Shown: positions 18,669 through 26,428 of the stretch, in pieces | Position numbering within the stretch: the stretch's first letter is position 1 | Layout of the letters: each line of letters begins with the position of its first letter | DNA from: CAWHQZ01 sp963831645 | Lineage (GTDB): Bacteria; Pseudomonadota; Alphaproteobacteria; Rhizobiales; Aestuariivirgaceae | Direction of reading: 5' to 3' | Assembly (NCBI GenBank): GCA_963831645.1 | Contig: CAWHQZ010000006.1 | Location: 1 to 64,000, forward strand | Length of the DNA stretch: 64,000 nucleotides | The notes under the pieces: generated by a model | Told to the model about the DNA's origin: nothing | What the model saw: only the letters and a program-made list of their open reading frames with translations | The model's database searches: none | Position numbers and translations under genes: made by a program

Positions 18669-19812
18669 AGTCATCGGCGGCTCTTGCTGCCGATGCCATG
18701 ACGGCGATGATCAGCGCGGCGATCGCCGTCAGCCCGAGCGCGACTGAAAGGCTCGAAAATTCGGCCACCATGCCGACGATCGGCGGCCCGACAAGAGAAC
18801 CTGAATAGCCCATGGTCACCACGGCGGCCACACCCCTGCCGGGCGCCTCGGGCTCGACGCGGCCTCCGCCGGCGAACATCACCGGCGCGATGTTGCCGAT
18901 GCCGAGACCGGCCAAGCCATAGGCAACGATCGCGACGAACGGATAGGGTGAGAGGGTGGCGCCCGCCATGCCGACGGCGGTCAGGAGCGCGCTCGCACGC
19001 ACCAGCGCCACCGCGCCGATCCTCACCCGCAAGCTGTCGCCGAGAAAGCGCGAGGCCGCCATGGCGCCGGAGAACAGGGCGTATCCAAACCCCGCCTGGC
19101 TCACCGGCAACTGAAATTTCTCTCTGAGCTGGATGGCGCTCCAGTCCAGGACCGCTCCTTCGGTAAAGAGAACGAGAAAACACAAGCTGCCGAGCCCGAT
19201 GGTCGCTGCCGTCGGCCAGGCAAAGTGCGCCCCGCCGTCTTCCCGGTCGACATCATGGCCAAGCAGGTATCGCGACAGGATCACCACCGCGCCAAGACCG
19301 CCGCCACAGATCAACAGCAGCTGCGCCTGGGTTCCAAGTCTGCCGATCAGGAACGAACTCAGCAGCGCTCCGAGCATGGCGCCGATGCTGAACGCTCCGT
19401 GAAAGGACGACATGACGGGGCGGGAGAGCTTGCCTTCCACCTGAAGGCCGTGCGCATTCATCGCGACATCCAGGCTGCCGGTCGCGGCTCCGAACAAGGC
19501 AAGAGACGCCACGAACCATGGCAACGATGCCACGGTGGCTGGCAGCGCCAGGGAAACACAGTAGAGGACGCCCGACAGGGTCACGAGATGCCGGCTGCCA
19601 TGGCGGTGCACGAGGGCGCCGGTCAGCGGCATGGCCACGACGGCGCCCAATGCCCCCGCGAGCAGCGCCCATCCGAATACGCCGGCGCCGACGCCGAGCC
19701 GCTCCTTGGCGAGCGGAATATGGACCACCCAGCTCCCGAGAATGACTCCGTGCAGCAGGAAGACGGCAAAGACCGCGTTGCGGGCGCCGAGTGCACGCCG
19801 TTGCGGCATCAT
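18652..19812 (-). CDS. Major facilitator superfamily transporter
   Basis: A 386-aa membrane protein with about 12 hydrophobic segments. The start MMPQRRALGARNAVFAVFLL is chosen at 19812; upstream in-frame codons belong to the neighbouring SDR. Diagnostic segments include 'SWVVHIPLAKERLGVGAGVF', 'LTGALVHRHGSRHLVTLSGV' (the loop 2-3 motif region) and 'ATGSLDVAMNAHGLQVEGK'. The 'LDVAMNAHG' stretch after helix 4 is typical of small-molecule and drug/sugar-efflux MFS proteins of the YbjJ type. Substrate not inferable. It follows the SDR gene at 19826-20585 by 13 bp and likely belongs to the same minus-strand operon that begins with prpE. Confidence 0.8.
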   Translation of the reverse strand: MMPQRRALGARNAVFAVFLLHGVILGSWVVHIPLAKERLGVGAGVFGWALLAGALGAVVAMPLTGALVHRHGSRHLVTLSGVLYCVSLALPATVASLPWFVASLALFGAATGSLDVAMNAHGLQVEGKLSRPVMSSFHGAFSIGAMLGALLSSFLIGRLGTQAQLLLICGGGLGAVVILSRYLLGHDVDREDGGAHFAWPTAATIGLGSLCFLVLFTEGAVLDWSAIQLREKFQLPVSQAGFGYALFSGAMAASRFLGDSLRVRIGAVALVRASALLTAVGMAGATLSPYPFVAIVAYGLAGLGIGNIAPVMFAGGGRVEPEAPGRGVAAVVTMGYSGSLVGPPIVGMVAEFSSLSVALGLTAIAALIIAVMASAARAADDFTRRQ

Positions 19813-19825
19813 GCGAGGCGCAGTC

Positions 19826-20585
19826 TCAATCGTGCAGACCGCCTTGATCCGGATCGATGACGATCGAGGCAAGCGTGACGTTGCGCGGCCGGCTCAGGGC
19901 GAACAGCCCCGCCTCCACGACGTCGCGGTTGGTGGCGTGCGATTTCGCCGGCCGTTCGCTGTTCCACGCCGCGCTCGTCGAGCGGCGATAGATCGTCGAG
20001 CACCGGTGGATAGAGCGCGCTCACCCGCACTGTCCTGCCGCGCAACTCCTGGCGCAAGCCGTCGGTCATTCCCGTCTGACCGTGCTTGGCGGCAAGAAAG
20101 GCAACCGACGCTCCATGCAGGGGCACGTTCGGCAGCCCGGAAATCGATATGATGTTGAGGATGTCGCCGGCCCCCGACGCCTCGAGCAGCGGCACCAGCC
20201 CGCGCGAGAACAGCAGGGTGCCGGTGACGGCCGAGCCGATCGTGCCCACGATGTCGTAGGCATCGTGCTCGGTCATGCGGCCCGGCAGCCACTGTGCGCC
20301 GTTGTTGATCAGGATATCGACGGATTGCATCTCATCGCGCATCCGCTTGGCCGTGCGCGTGACCTCGCCGGGATCGGCGAGATCGAACTTCAGCGTTTCC
20401 GGCCGCTTGCCGCATCGGAGGTGGATCGCCTCGGCGGTCGAGGTCAGCGTCTCGGTGTTGCGCCCTGCCAAGATCAGATTCGCCCCGAGGTCGGCAAATA
20501 CCACCGCAAACGCTGCGCCCAGCCCGCGCCCGGCTCCGGTTATGACGACGGTTTTTCCCGCAAACTGATCGGCAGCCGTTTTCAT
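19826..20585 (-). CDS. SDR family oxidoreductase with Tyr-to-Phe at the active site (frameshifted)
   Basis: The ATG at 20585 overlaps the stop of the MmcQ/YjbR gene (ATGA). The protein begins MKTAADQFAGKTVVITGAGR with the TGxxxGLG cofactor motif at ~16-23, then 'DILINNGAQWLPGRM' (NNGA variant of NNAG) and 'ILNIISISGLPNVPLHGASV'. The expected catalytic Y-x-x-x-K reads F-L-A-A-K, so the tyrosine is phenylalanine. One surplus base near 19,975 breaks the frame. The corrected end runs 'AKSHATNRDVVEAGLFALSR' to 'IDPDQGGLHD' at the stop 19826. With phenylalanine the protein may not be a conventional reductase; the change could also be a base error. Confidence 0.7.
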
Positions 20586-20950
20586 GCCTTCTTGCTTGCC
20601 TGCTTGTCGAACGCCTCGATCAACCGCTTCGGCGCCCGATGCCGCCACGCGCGCTCCAGCCGGTGCCGAAGCTCGCGGTCGTCGATCTTCGACAGCCGCA
20701 CCAGTACCGCCGGCCAGCCCTTGTAGTGGTCGGTTTCGAAGTAGATGCGCGGTGCGGCGGCCATCAGCATCTCCTTCTCTTCCATCGGACACAGGAAAAC
20801 GAGCGTGTCTTCGTCCTTGACTCGCATGAACGACTTGCTGCGAACCTTGAGCGAGGGCGTTCCGAACCAGGTGCTCTCCTCGAGTTCCGGCAGCCTGGCT
20901 TTGGCGGCAGCGGCCCGGACGCGGCGGAAAGCCCGGTCGAGTCCATTCAT
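20582..20950 (-). CDS. MmcQ/YjbR family DNA-binding-fold protein
   Basis: A 122-aa protein beginning MNGLDRAFRRVRAAAAKARL, with 'ESTWFGTPSLKVRSKSFMRV', 'DTLVFLCPMEEKEMLMAAAP' and 'GWPAVLVRLSKIDDRELRHR'. The 'E.T.WG.PSF.V..K.F' start, an acidic-hydrophobic centre and 'GW..V.L' are the family signature, and the length is usual. The fold is CyaY-like and the function is not established. It overlaps the prpE stop (20947-20950) and the following SDR start, so the three genes are translationally coupled. Confidence 0.8.
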   Translation of the reverse strand: MNGLDRAFRRVRAAAAKARLPELEESTWFGTPSLKVRSKSFMRVKDEDTLVFLCPMEEKEMLMAAAPRIYFETDHYKGWPAVLVRLSKIDDRELRHRLERAWRHRAPKRLIEAFDKQASKKA

Positions 20951-22860
20951 TTTGCGCTGCCTTTGGATCCGACGCCCTTCGCTCTCAGGACGGCGGCGAT
21001 TTCCTCGAGGATCACCGGGTCGTCGATGGTCGCCGGCATCTTCCAGTCCGTGCCGTCAGCGATGCTGCGCATGGTCGAGCGCAGGATCTTGCCGGACCGC
21101 GTCTTGGGCAGCCGCGGCACGATCATTGCCGTTCTGAACGACGCCACCGGTCCGATCCTGTCACGGACGAGTTGCAGACACTCGTTCTCGATGTCCGGGG
21201 CGGCCCGATCGACGCCTGCCTTCAGCACGACGAACCCGGCCGGCACCTGGCCTTTCAGATCATCCGCCATGCCGATCACCGCGCACTCGGCGACATCGGG
21301 GTGGCTGGCCAATACCTCCTCCATGCCGCCGGTCGACAGCCGGTGGCCGGCGACGTTGATGATGTCGTCGGTGCGGGCCATGATGTAGAGGTAGCCGTCG
21401 TCGTCCTTGTACCCGGCATCGGCGGTTTCGTAGTAGCCGGGGAAGCGCGACAGGTAGCTTTCGCGGAAGCGTTCGTCGTTCTGCCACAGCGTCGGCAGCG
21501 AGCCCGGCGGCAGCGGCAGCTTGATGCAGATGGCGCCGAGCTTGCCTGGCGCCACCGGCTTTGCCGTCTCGTCGAGCACGTCGATCTCGTATCCCGGCAT
21601 GGCCACGGTCGGCGAGCCGTGCTTGACCGGCAGCATGCCCAGACCAACGGGGTTCGCGGCGATCGACCATCCGGTCTCGGTCTGCCACCAGTGATCGATG
21701 ACCGGCACCTTGAGTTTCTGCTCCGCCCACCGGATCGTGTCGGGGTCGGCGCGCTCGCCGGCCAGAAACAGCGTGCGGAAACCGGCGAGATCGTATTTGC
21801 CGATGTGTTCGCCGGCCGGATCCTCCTTCTTGATGGCCCGGAAAGCGGTGGGCGCAGTGAACAGCGCCGCCACGCCGTGTTCGCCGATCACCCGCCAGAA
21901 CGCGCCCGCGTCCGGCGTGCCGACGGGCTTGCCTTCATAGACGATGCTGGTGCAGCCGTGGAGCAGCGGCGCGTAGACGACGTAGGAGTGGCCGACGACC
22001 CAGCCGATGTCGGATGCCGCCCAGAATACCTCTCCGGGCCTGACGTCGTAGATGTTCGCCATCGACCACTTGAGCGCCACCATGTGGCCGCCGTTGTCGC
22101 GCACCACCCCCTTGGGCCGCCCCGTCGTGCCCGACGTGTACAGAATGTAGAGCGGGTCGGTGGCAGCTACCGGCACGCACGGCGCCTGCCTATGACCGGC
22201 GCGTGCCGTCGCAACGAGCGCGTCCCAGTCGAGATCGCCTGCGGCGAGCATCGCTTTGCATTGCGGCCGCTGCAGCACCACGCAGGCTTCCGGCTTGTGG
22301 CGGGCGAGAGCCAGCGCCTTTTCGACGAGCGGCTTGTATTCGACGACCCCACGGGGCTCGATGCCGCACGACGCGAGCAGGACGAGGCGCGGCCTGGCGT
22401 CGTCGATGCGCGTCGCCAGCTCCTGCGCCGCAAAGCCGCCGAACACGACCGAATGGACGGCGCCGATGCGGGCGGCCGCCAGCATCGCGATGACCGCCTG
22501 CAGCACCATGGGCATATAGATGATGATGCGGTCGCCCTTGCTGGTTCCCAGATCTTCGAGCACGGCGGCGAAGGTGGCTACCTCATCTCGAAGCTCGGCG
22601 TAGGTGAGGGTCGCCTTGCTACCCGTTACCGGGCTGTCGTGGACGAGCGCCTTCTGCCCGCCGCGCCCTCTTTCCACGTGGCGGTCGACGGCATTGTAGC
22701 AGGTGTTGCACGAAGCCCCCGTGAACCAGCGGTGGAGACCGCCGACGGTCTCGAAGGTCCTTCGCCACGGCTCATACCAGTCGATCTCCGCGGCCGCCTT
22801 CGCCCAGAAGGCCTCGTGGTTCGACTTCCAGCTCCGGTAGACCTCGTGATAGCGGCTCAT
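20947..22860 (-). CDS. prpE: Propionyl-CoA synthetase
   Basis: A 637-aa AMP-forming acyl-CoA synthetase of the acetyl/propionyl type. It would activate propionate with ATP and CoA in the cytoplasm. Visible motifs: the start 'MSRYHEVYRSWKSNHEAFWA', 'WFTGASCNTCYNAVDRHVER' (~46-64), the P-loop 'YTSGTTGRPKG' (~241-251), 'DHWWQTETG' (core motif) and 'PKTRSGKILRSTMRSIADG' near the C-terminus with the catalytic Lys. 'CNTCYNAVDRHV' and the 'YRSW' start separate PrpE from Acs. Length matches PrpE. It heads a coupled operon with the MmcQ-like gene, SDR and MFS. The upstream 22861-22979 region carries its promoter, divergent from nothing obvious. Confidence 0.88.
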   Translation of the reverse strand: MSRYHEVYRSWKSNHEAFWAKAAAEIDWYEPWRRTFETVGGLHRWFTGASCNTCYNAVDRHVERGRGGQKALVHDSPVTGSKATLTYAELRDEVATFAAVLEDLGTSKGDRIIIYMPMVLQAVIAMLAAARIGAVHSVVFGGFAAQELATRIDDARPRLVLLASCGIEPRGVVEYKPLVEKALALARHKPEACVVLQRPQCKAMLAAGDLDWDALVATARAGHRQAPCVPVAATDPLYILYTSGTTGRPKGVVRDNGGHMVALKWSMANIYDVRPGEVFWAASDIGWVVGHSYVVYAPLLHGCTSIVYEGKPVGTPDAGAFWRVIGEHGVAALFTAPTAFRAIKKEDPAGEHIGKYDLAGFRTLFLAGERADPDTIRWAEQKLKVPVIDHWWQTETGWSIAANPVGLGMLPVKHGSPTVAMPGYEIDVLDETAKPVAPGKLGAICIKLPLPPGSLPTLWQNDERFRESYLSRFPGYYETADAGYKDDDGYLYIMARTDDIINVAGHRLSTGGMEEVLASHPDVAECAVIGMADDLKGQVPAGFVVLKAGVDRAAPDIENECLQLVRDRIGPVASFRTAMIVPRLPKTRSGKILRSTMRSIADGTDWKMPATIDDPVILEEIAAVLRAKGVGSKGSAK

Positions 22861-22979
22861 GGAGCATACTCCGCAAAATGGCAGATTTTGGCGATAAGGA
22901 TATGCTCCAGAATCAACTTGTGGCGCATTTTCTCATCGGCGAAGTAGCGTCCACTTCGCCTCATGATGCTTGGGCCAAC

Positions 22980-24257
22980 TCAGCTTCGCCAGCAATCCGC
23001 TGCAAGCAATAGCTCGGTCAGATCGCGGTAGCGTCGGCCGTCGAGACCCGTCAGATCCCTGATCCGGTCGATTTGCGTGTAGACGGTATTGGGGTGCCGA
23101 CCGAGGATCCGCGCCGCCTTTTGAATGTTCAGGTCGGCGCCGGCAACTGCGCGCAATGTGCGAATGAGATTGCCGTCTGCTCTCGCATCTGCACTTATCA
23201 GCGCAGCGACCCAATGTGGGGGCGCAGCCTGCACGTAGTCAGTGCCATGGTGAACCAGCAAACTGCGAACCGGCAAATCGGCGAATTGGACGACCCGGCG
23301 GTTTACACTGGCAAAGTCCAGAGCAATGGTCGCCTGCTGCAATGCCCTGGGCAGGAAGGACGTTGACGGATGATCCGCGCTGATGCCGACGAGTACCGCC
23401 GGACCAAGAACAAGCAGCAGGGGGCGAATGCGTTCTGCAAGATTTGACTGCGGGGCTGTCCATCCCGATTGCCGGCGTTTGTCCGCAAGCACGGCAGTAA
23501 CGAGATTGTTGCGAATTCCTGCCAGTGTGCGAATGGCTGTGGCGTCCATCGCCTCTGATATTGCGTTCGCAATCCGCTGCGCGCGTGCCAGGTTTTCCAT
23601 TTCGGAAGGGTTGGTGGACTGGGCCGCAACCACGCAATAGGCCTGGCGCTGTTCCAGGTATCCTGCGCGTTTGAGCAACTGTGCAACGCTTGGATCCGAT
23701 TCATCATATCCGCGCAGCAGGATGTTCAGAAGCTCGGTTCGGCGATCGCCCTCGGCTTCAGCGAGGATCCGCGTGTGGGCAACATATTCCGAAGCGGCAA
23801 TGGAACTGGTGATGTTGGTATATTCGATGGCAAAGTCAGCAACCGCAGACACGGCTTGTTCCAGGTTCCCGGCAACCGTTGCGAGCGCGGCTTCGCGCAG
23901 CCAGGGCGACAAAATTCTGTGACCACAGCGATAGGCGTGCAGTATCGCTTCCAGTGGAAACCGTTGCTCCGCCCGGCGCCGAGCATGGGTTTTGATGAAC
24001 TCGAAGTCATTGACCTCGCCGCCGGCAAACAGCCGCCGGATTTCCTGAACATGCTCACCGGCATGTCGATCAAGTCCGGGCAGGATCTCCGGGTTGCCGG
24101 AGGTCGAGAATGCAGGGATCTCTGCCAGCACGGCATCGCGCAGTTCGCCCCTTGCGGTGTTCGTGCCGCTGTCGAGCGCGGAAGCGGCGTGAGGAATTAC
24201 ACCCGTCCTGACAAGCAGCGACAAGATCTGCCGAAGCGGGCCGTTCTTGGGGATCAT
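22980..24257 (-). CDS. PucR family helix-turn-helix transcriptional regulator
   Basis: A 425-aa regulator. The C-terminus holds the PucR-type HTH: 'LIRTLRAVAGADLNIQKAAR', then 'ILGRHPNTVYTQIDRIRDLT' (residues ~370-410). Upstream there is a GGDEF-like, CdaR-type middle ('AYCVVAAQSTNPSEMENLAR', 'LVLGPAVLVGISADHPSTSF') and an N-terminal helical sensor region rich in Arg/Glu ('FIKTHARRRAEQRFPLEAIL'). PucR/CdaR regulators respond to small metabolites such as purines, sugar acids or aromatic catabolites. The divergent YCII-like gene shares the 134-bp intergenic region, so that gene is the most likely target. The regulated pathway is not inferable. Confidence 0.8.
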   Translation of the reverse strand: MIPKNGPLRQILSLLVRTGVIPHAASALDSGTNTARGELRDAVLAEIPAFSTSGNPEILPGLDRHAGEHVQEIRRLFAGGEVNDFEFIKTHARRRAEQRFPLEAILHAYRCGHRILSPWLREAALATVAGNLEQAVSAVADFAIEYTNITSSIAASEYVAHTRILAEAEGDRRTELLNILLRGYDESDPSVAQLLKRAGYLEQRQAYCVVAAQSTNPSEMENLARAQRIANAISEAMDATAIRTLAGIRNNLVTAVLADKRRQSGWTAPQSNLAERIRPLLLVLGPAVLVGISADHPSTSFLPRALQQATIALDFASVNRRVVQFADLPVRSLLVHHGTDYVQAAPPHWVAALISADARADGNLIRTLRAVAGADLNIQKAARILGRHPNTVYTQIDRIRDLTGLDGRRYRDLTELLLAADCWRS

Positions 24258-24391
24258 AGGCAGTCAGGATTTGTGAAGTATTCACAGTAGCCAAGTCGAT
24301 TTTAGCATAGTAGTGGCCATGGGCAACGCAACAGACTGTTGATACTCACCATGGGCGGCTCTTGACCGCCAGTTGAACAAAGAGCTGAACA

Positions 24392-24709
24392 ATGGCGAAA
24401 TACCTGTTCGTCTATCACGGTGGCGGAAGTCCTCCTTCCAACCCGGAGGAAATAAAGAAAGTCATGGATGATTGGGGCGCTTGGTTTGGTTCGCTCGGAT
24501 CTGCGGTCATTGACGGCGGCAATCCGGTTGGAAAGTCCAGCACCGTGAAGCCGGATGGCTCACTGGTCAGCGGCGGGGGCGCCAATCCGGCGAGCGGCTA
24601 CAGTCTGATCGAAGCGTCAAGCCTGGAAGACGCTCACAAGAAGGCGAAGAACTGTCCGCTGCTGAAGGCCGGCGGCACGATTGAAATCGCCCAGGCAATG
24701 GACATGTAG
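24392..24709 (+). CDS. YCII-related domain protein
   Basis: A 105-aa protein starting MAKYLFVYHGGGSPPSNPEE, with 'MDDWGAWFGSLGSAVIDGGN' and 'YSLIEASSLEDAHKKAKNCP'. The beta-alpha-beta layout with 'W..W...LG..V.DGG.P' and an 'A..SLE.A...A...P.L' helix is the YCII/YciI-like ferredoxin-fold family often seen in alphaproteobacteria. Function is unknown, presumably a small dimeric binding or hydrolase fold. It is divergent from the PucR regulator and preceded by a plausible AT-richer promoter region (24300-24390). Confidence 0.75.
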   Translation: MAKYLFVYHGGGSPPSNPEEIKKVMDDWGAWFGSLGSAVIDGGNPVGKSSTVKPDGSLVSGGGANPASGYSLIEASSLEDAHKKAKNCPLLKAGGTIEIAQAMDM

Positions 24710-24782
24710 ATAGATCCACCGACGCCGGTGGAGATCGCGCGGCGCGAGCAGATGAACCACCAAGGCTGACTGGCCCGACGGA

Positions 24783-25411
24783 TTACTTGCGCGCTGCCAG
24801 CGCCGCAGTGACGCCGAGGCCGATGAACGAGGCGCCGGCGAACCAGCGCTGGAAGCGCAGGAAGCGCCGGCTGCGGCGAAGGAAGTCGCCGGCGGCCCCG
24901 GCCGCCAGCGCGAACATCCCGTCGCTGATGAGGCCGAGGCTCATGAAGGTGAGGCCGAGAACGAGGATTTGCCAATGCACCGCGCCTGCGCGGGATCGAC
25001 GAACTGCGGCAGGAAAGCGAGGAAGAAGATCGCCGTCTTCGGGTTGAAGAGATTGACCACGAAGCCGTCGCGGAAGACGCGAAGCAGCGGCTCGGCCGGC
25101 GCCACAGGCTCCGCAGGATCGGGGTCTTTGGCCGTCAGGGTGCGGATGCCGATCCAGACGAGATATGCGGCGCCGAGATACTTGACGATCGCGAAGGCGA
25201 GCGCCGACGACACGACGAGAGCCGAGAGCCCGACGGCCGCCGCGGTGATGTGGACGATGGTGCCGAGATGGATCCCGAGCACCGAGATCAGTCCCGCCGC
25301 CCGCCCCTGCCCGATGGAGCGCGCGACGATATAGAGCACCGCCGGGCCGGGGGTCAGCAGGAGCACCACCGACGCCACTACAAACAATCCCCACAAAGTC
25401 AGATCGGGCAT
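24783..25411 (-). CDS. LysE family translocator (frameshifted)
   Basis: An amino-acid/metabolite exporter with about six membrane helices. It begins MPDLTLWGLFVVASVVLLLT with the family signature 'LLTPGPAVLYIVARSIGQGR'. 'LGAAYLVWIGIRTL' and 'RDGFVVNLFNPKTAIFFLAF' (the N-x-F-N-P-K motif) follow. Near 24,975 the frame breaks. One missing base explains it, unlike most other breaks in this window: restored, the protein reads 'PQFVDPAQGAVHWQILVLGL' and ends '..SFIGLGVTAALAARK' at 24783. The repaired length (~208 aa) is normal. Substrate unknown. Confidence 0.8.
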
Positions 25412-25543
25412 GGGTCTTTTCCTCACGTTCGCTGTCTGAAAGCAAGTCATATCGCCGCGAGCCTCGGTTGCGATCGCAGCAGATGGATCTGACAGTACAA
25501 ATCTACAGGTGACACGTTACCGAGACAGTGATACCGTGGTTAT

Positions 25544-25780
25544 GTGAAAAATATCACTGTTTCACTCGACGATGACACGTACCGGCGAGCCAGAATACGG
25601 GCGGCTGAGCTGGATACCTCTGTATCGGCAGTCGTAAAGAGGCTTCTGACCGAGTTCGCGGGCGAGGAAAGCGAGGCCGAACGCCTTAAGGGCGAAGAGC
25701 GGGCACTGCGCACCATGATTGATCGCTTCAGCGCAAGTGACCGGCTGTCGCGCGATCGATTGCATGAGCGCGGCTCCTAA
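25544..25780 (+). CDS. Ribbon-helix-helix antitoxin (VapB-like)
   Basis: A 78-aa protein from a GTG at 25544. 'MKNITVSLDDDTYRRARIRA' is the classic ribbon-helix-helix start: a beta strand with alternating residues followed by an amphipathic helix. 'LDTSVSAVVKRLLTEFAGEE' is the second helix and turn. The C-terminal half is charged and should wrap the toxin. It pairs with the PIN-domain gene downstream, but 141 bp separate them, whereas such pairs normally overlap; a palindromic element fills the gap. Confidence 0.8.
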   Translation: MKNITVSLDDDTYRRARIRAAELDTSVSAVVKRLLTEFAGEESEAERLKGEERALRTMIDRFSASDRLSRDRLHERGS

Positions 25781-25785
25781 GCGCA

Positions 25786-25820
25786 TCTTCCGGAAAGTGT
25801 GTGCACACATTTCCGAGAAG
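25786..25820. repeat. Palindromic intergenic element between antitoxin and toxin
   Basis: A 35-nt imperfect palindrome, CTTCCGGAAAGTGTG then TGCACACATTTCC and GAGAAG, is centred on TGCA at 25802-25805. It resembles short palindromic intergenic repeats common in Rhizobiales. It sits directly after the antitoxin stop and could form a hairpin in the mRNA between the two genes. Confidence 0.5.
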
Positions 25821-25921
25821 AACATTCTCCAAGTATTCGATCCTGCACGTTTTCTTTTATCATCGAAATGCCGACGGGGCTGTGACCCGAGGGTGATTCC
25901 ACTTCGCCGGAAAACGTTGTA

Positions 25922-26335
25922 GTGCCTCCAAGTTTCCTCGACACCAACATACTGCTCTACTCGATCAGCCGCGATCCAGCTGAAGCCGCGAAACGCGATC
26001 GCGCCATGATGTTGCTCGACGAAAACAACTGTGCGCTATCGGTTCAGGTGCTTCAGGAATTCTACGTTCAGGCGACACGCCGGTCGCGTTCCGACCCACT
26101 GCCACACCGGGTGGCAGCGGGCCTCGTCCGCACGTGGCTCAGATTCAAGGTCCAGGACATCACGCCATCGGTGCTCACCACAGCCCTCACCATCGTTGCC
26201 GCCCACGGCTTCTCCTATTGGGACAGCGCCATCATCGCCGCCGCGCAGGCGCTCGGATGTCGGGAGCTCTACTCCGAAGATATGGCGCACGGCCGCGAAA
26301 TCGATGGTGTGAGGATCATAGATCCATTCCGCTAG
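25922..26335 (+). CDS. PIN-domain ribonuclease toxin (VapC-like)
   Basis: A 137-aa PIN-domain nuclease read from GTG 25922. 'PPSFLDTNILLYSISRDP' places the first acidic residue at Asp7, 'LSVQVLQEFYVQATRR' supplies the Glu near 48, and 'FSYWDSAIIAAAQALGC' the Asp near 102. 'LYSEDMAHGREIDGVRIIDP' is the typical C-terminus. VapC-type toxins cleave tRNA or other RNA when free of antitoxin. The antitoxin is 141 bp upstream. The start is uncertain because no ATG is available near the motif. Confidence 0.82.
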   Translation: MPPSFLDTNILLYSISRDPAEAAKRDRAMMLLDENNCALSVQVLQEFYVQATRRSRSDPLPHRVAAGLVRTWLRFKVQDITPSVLTTALTIVAAHGFSYWDSAIIAAAQALGCRELYSEDMAHGREIDGVRIIDPFR

Positions 26336-26428
26336 GGCAGTTGACGGGTACTGCAAGCATCCAGTCCCGCGAGTCACATTCGAGCCGCATTGAAGAGTGG
26401 CCGCAAAGCGGCTTATGATTCCTGCACG

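Noticed and set aside
21172..22947. A 591-aa plus-strand open frame
   Set aside because: Antisense shadow of prpE, whose motifs and length are canonical.
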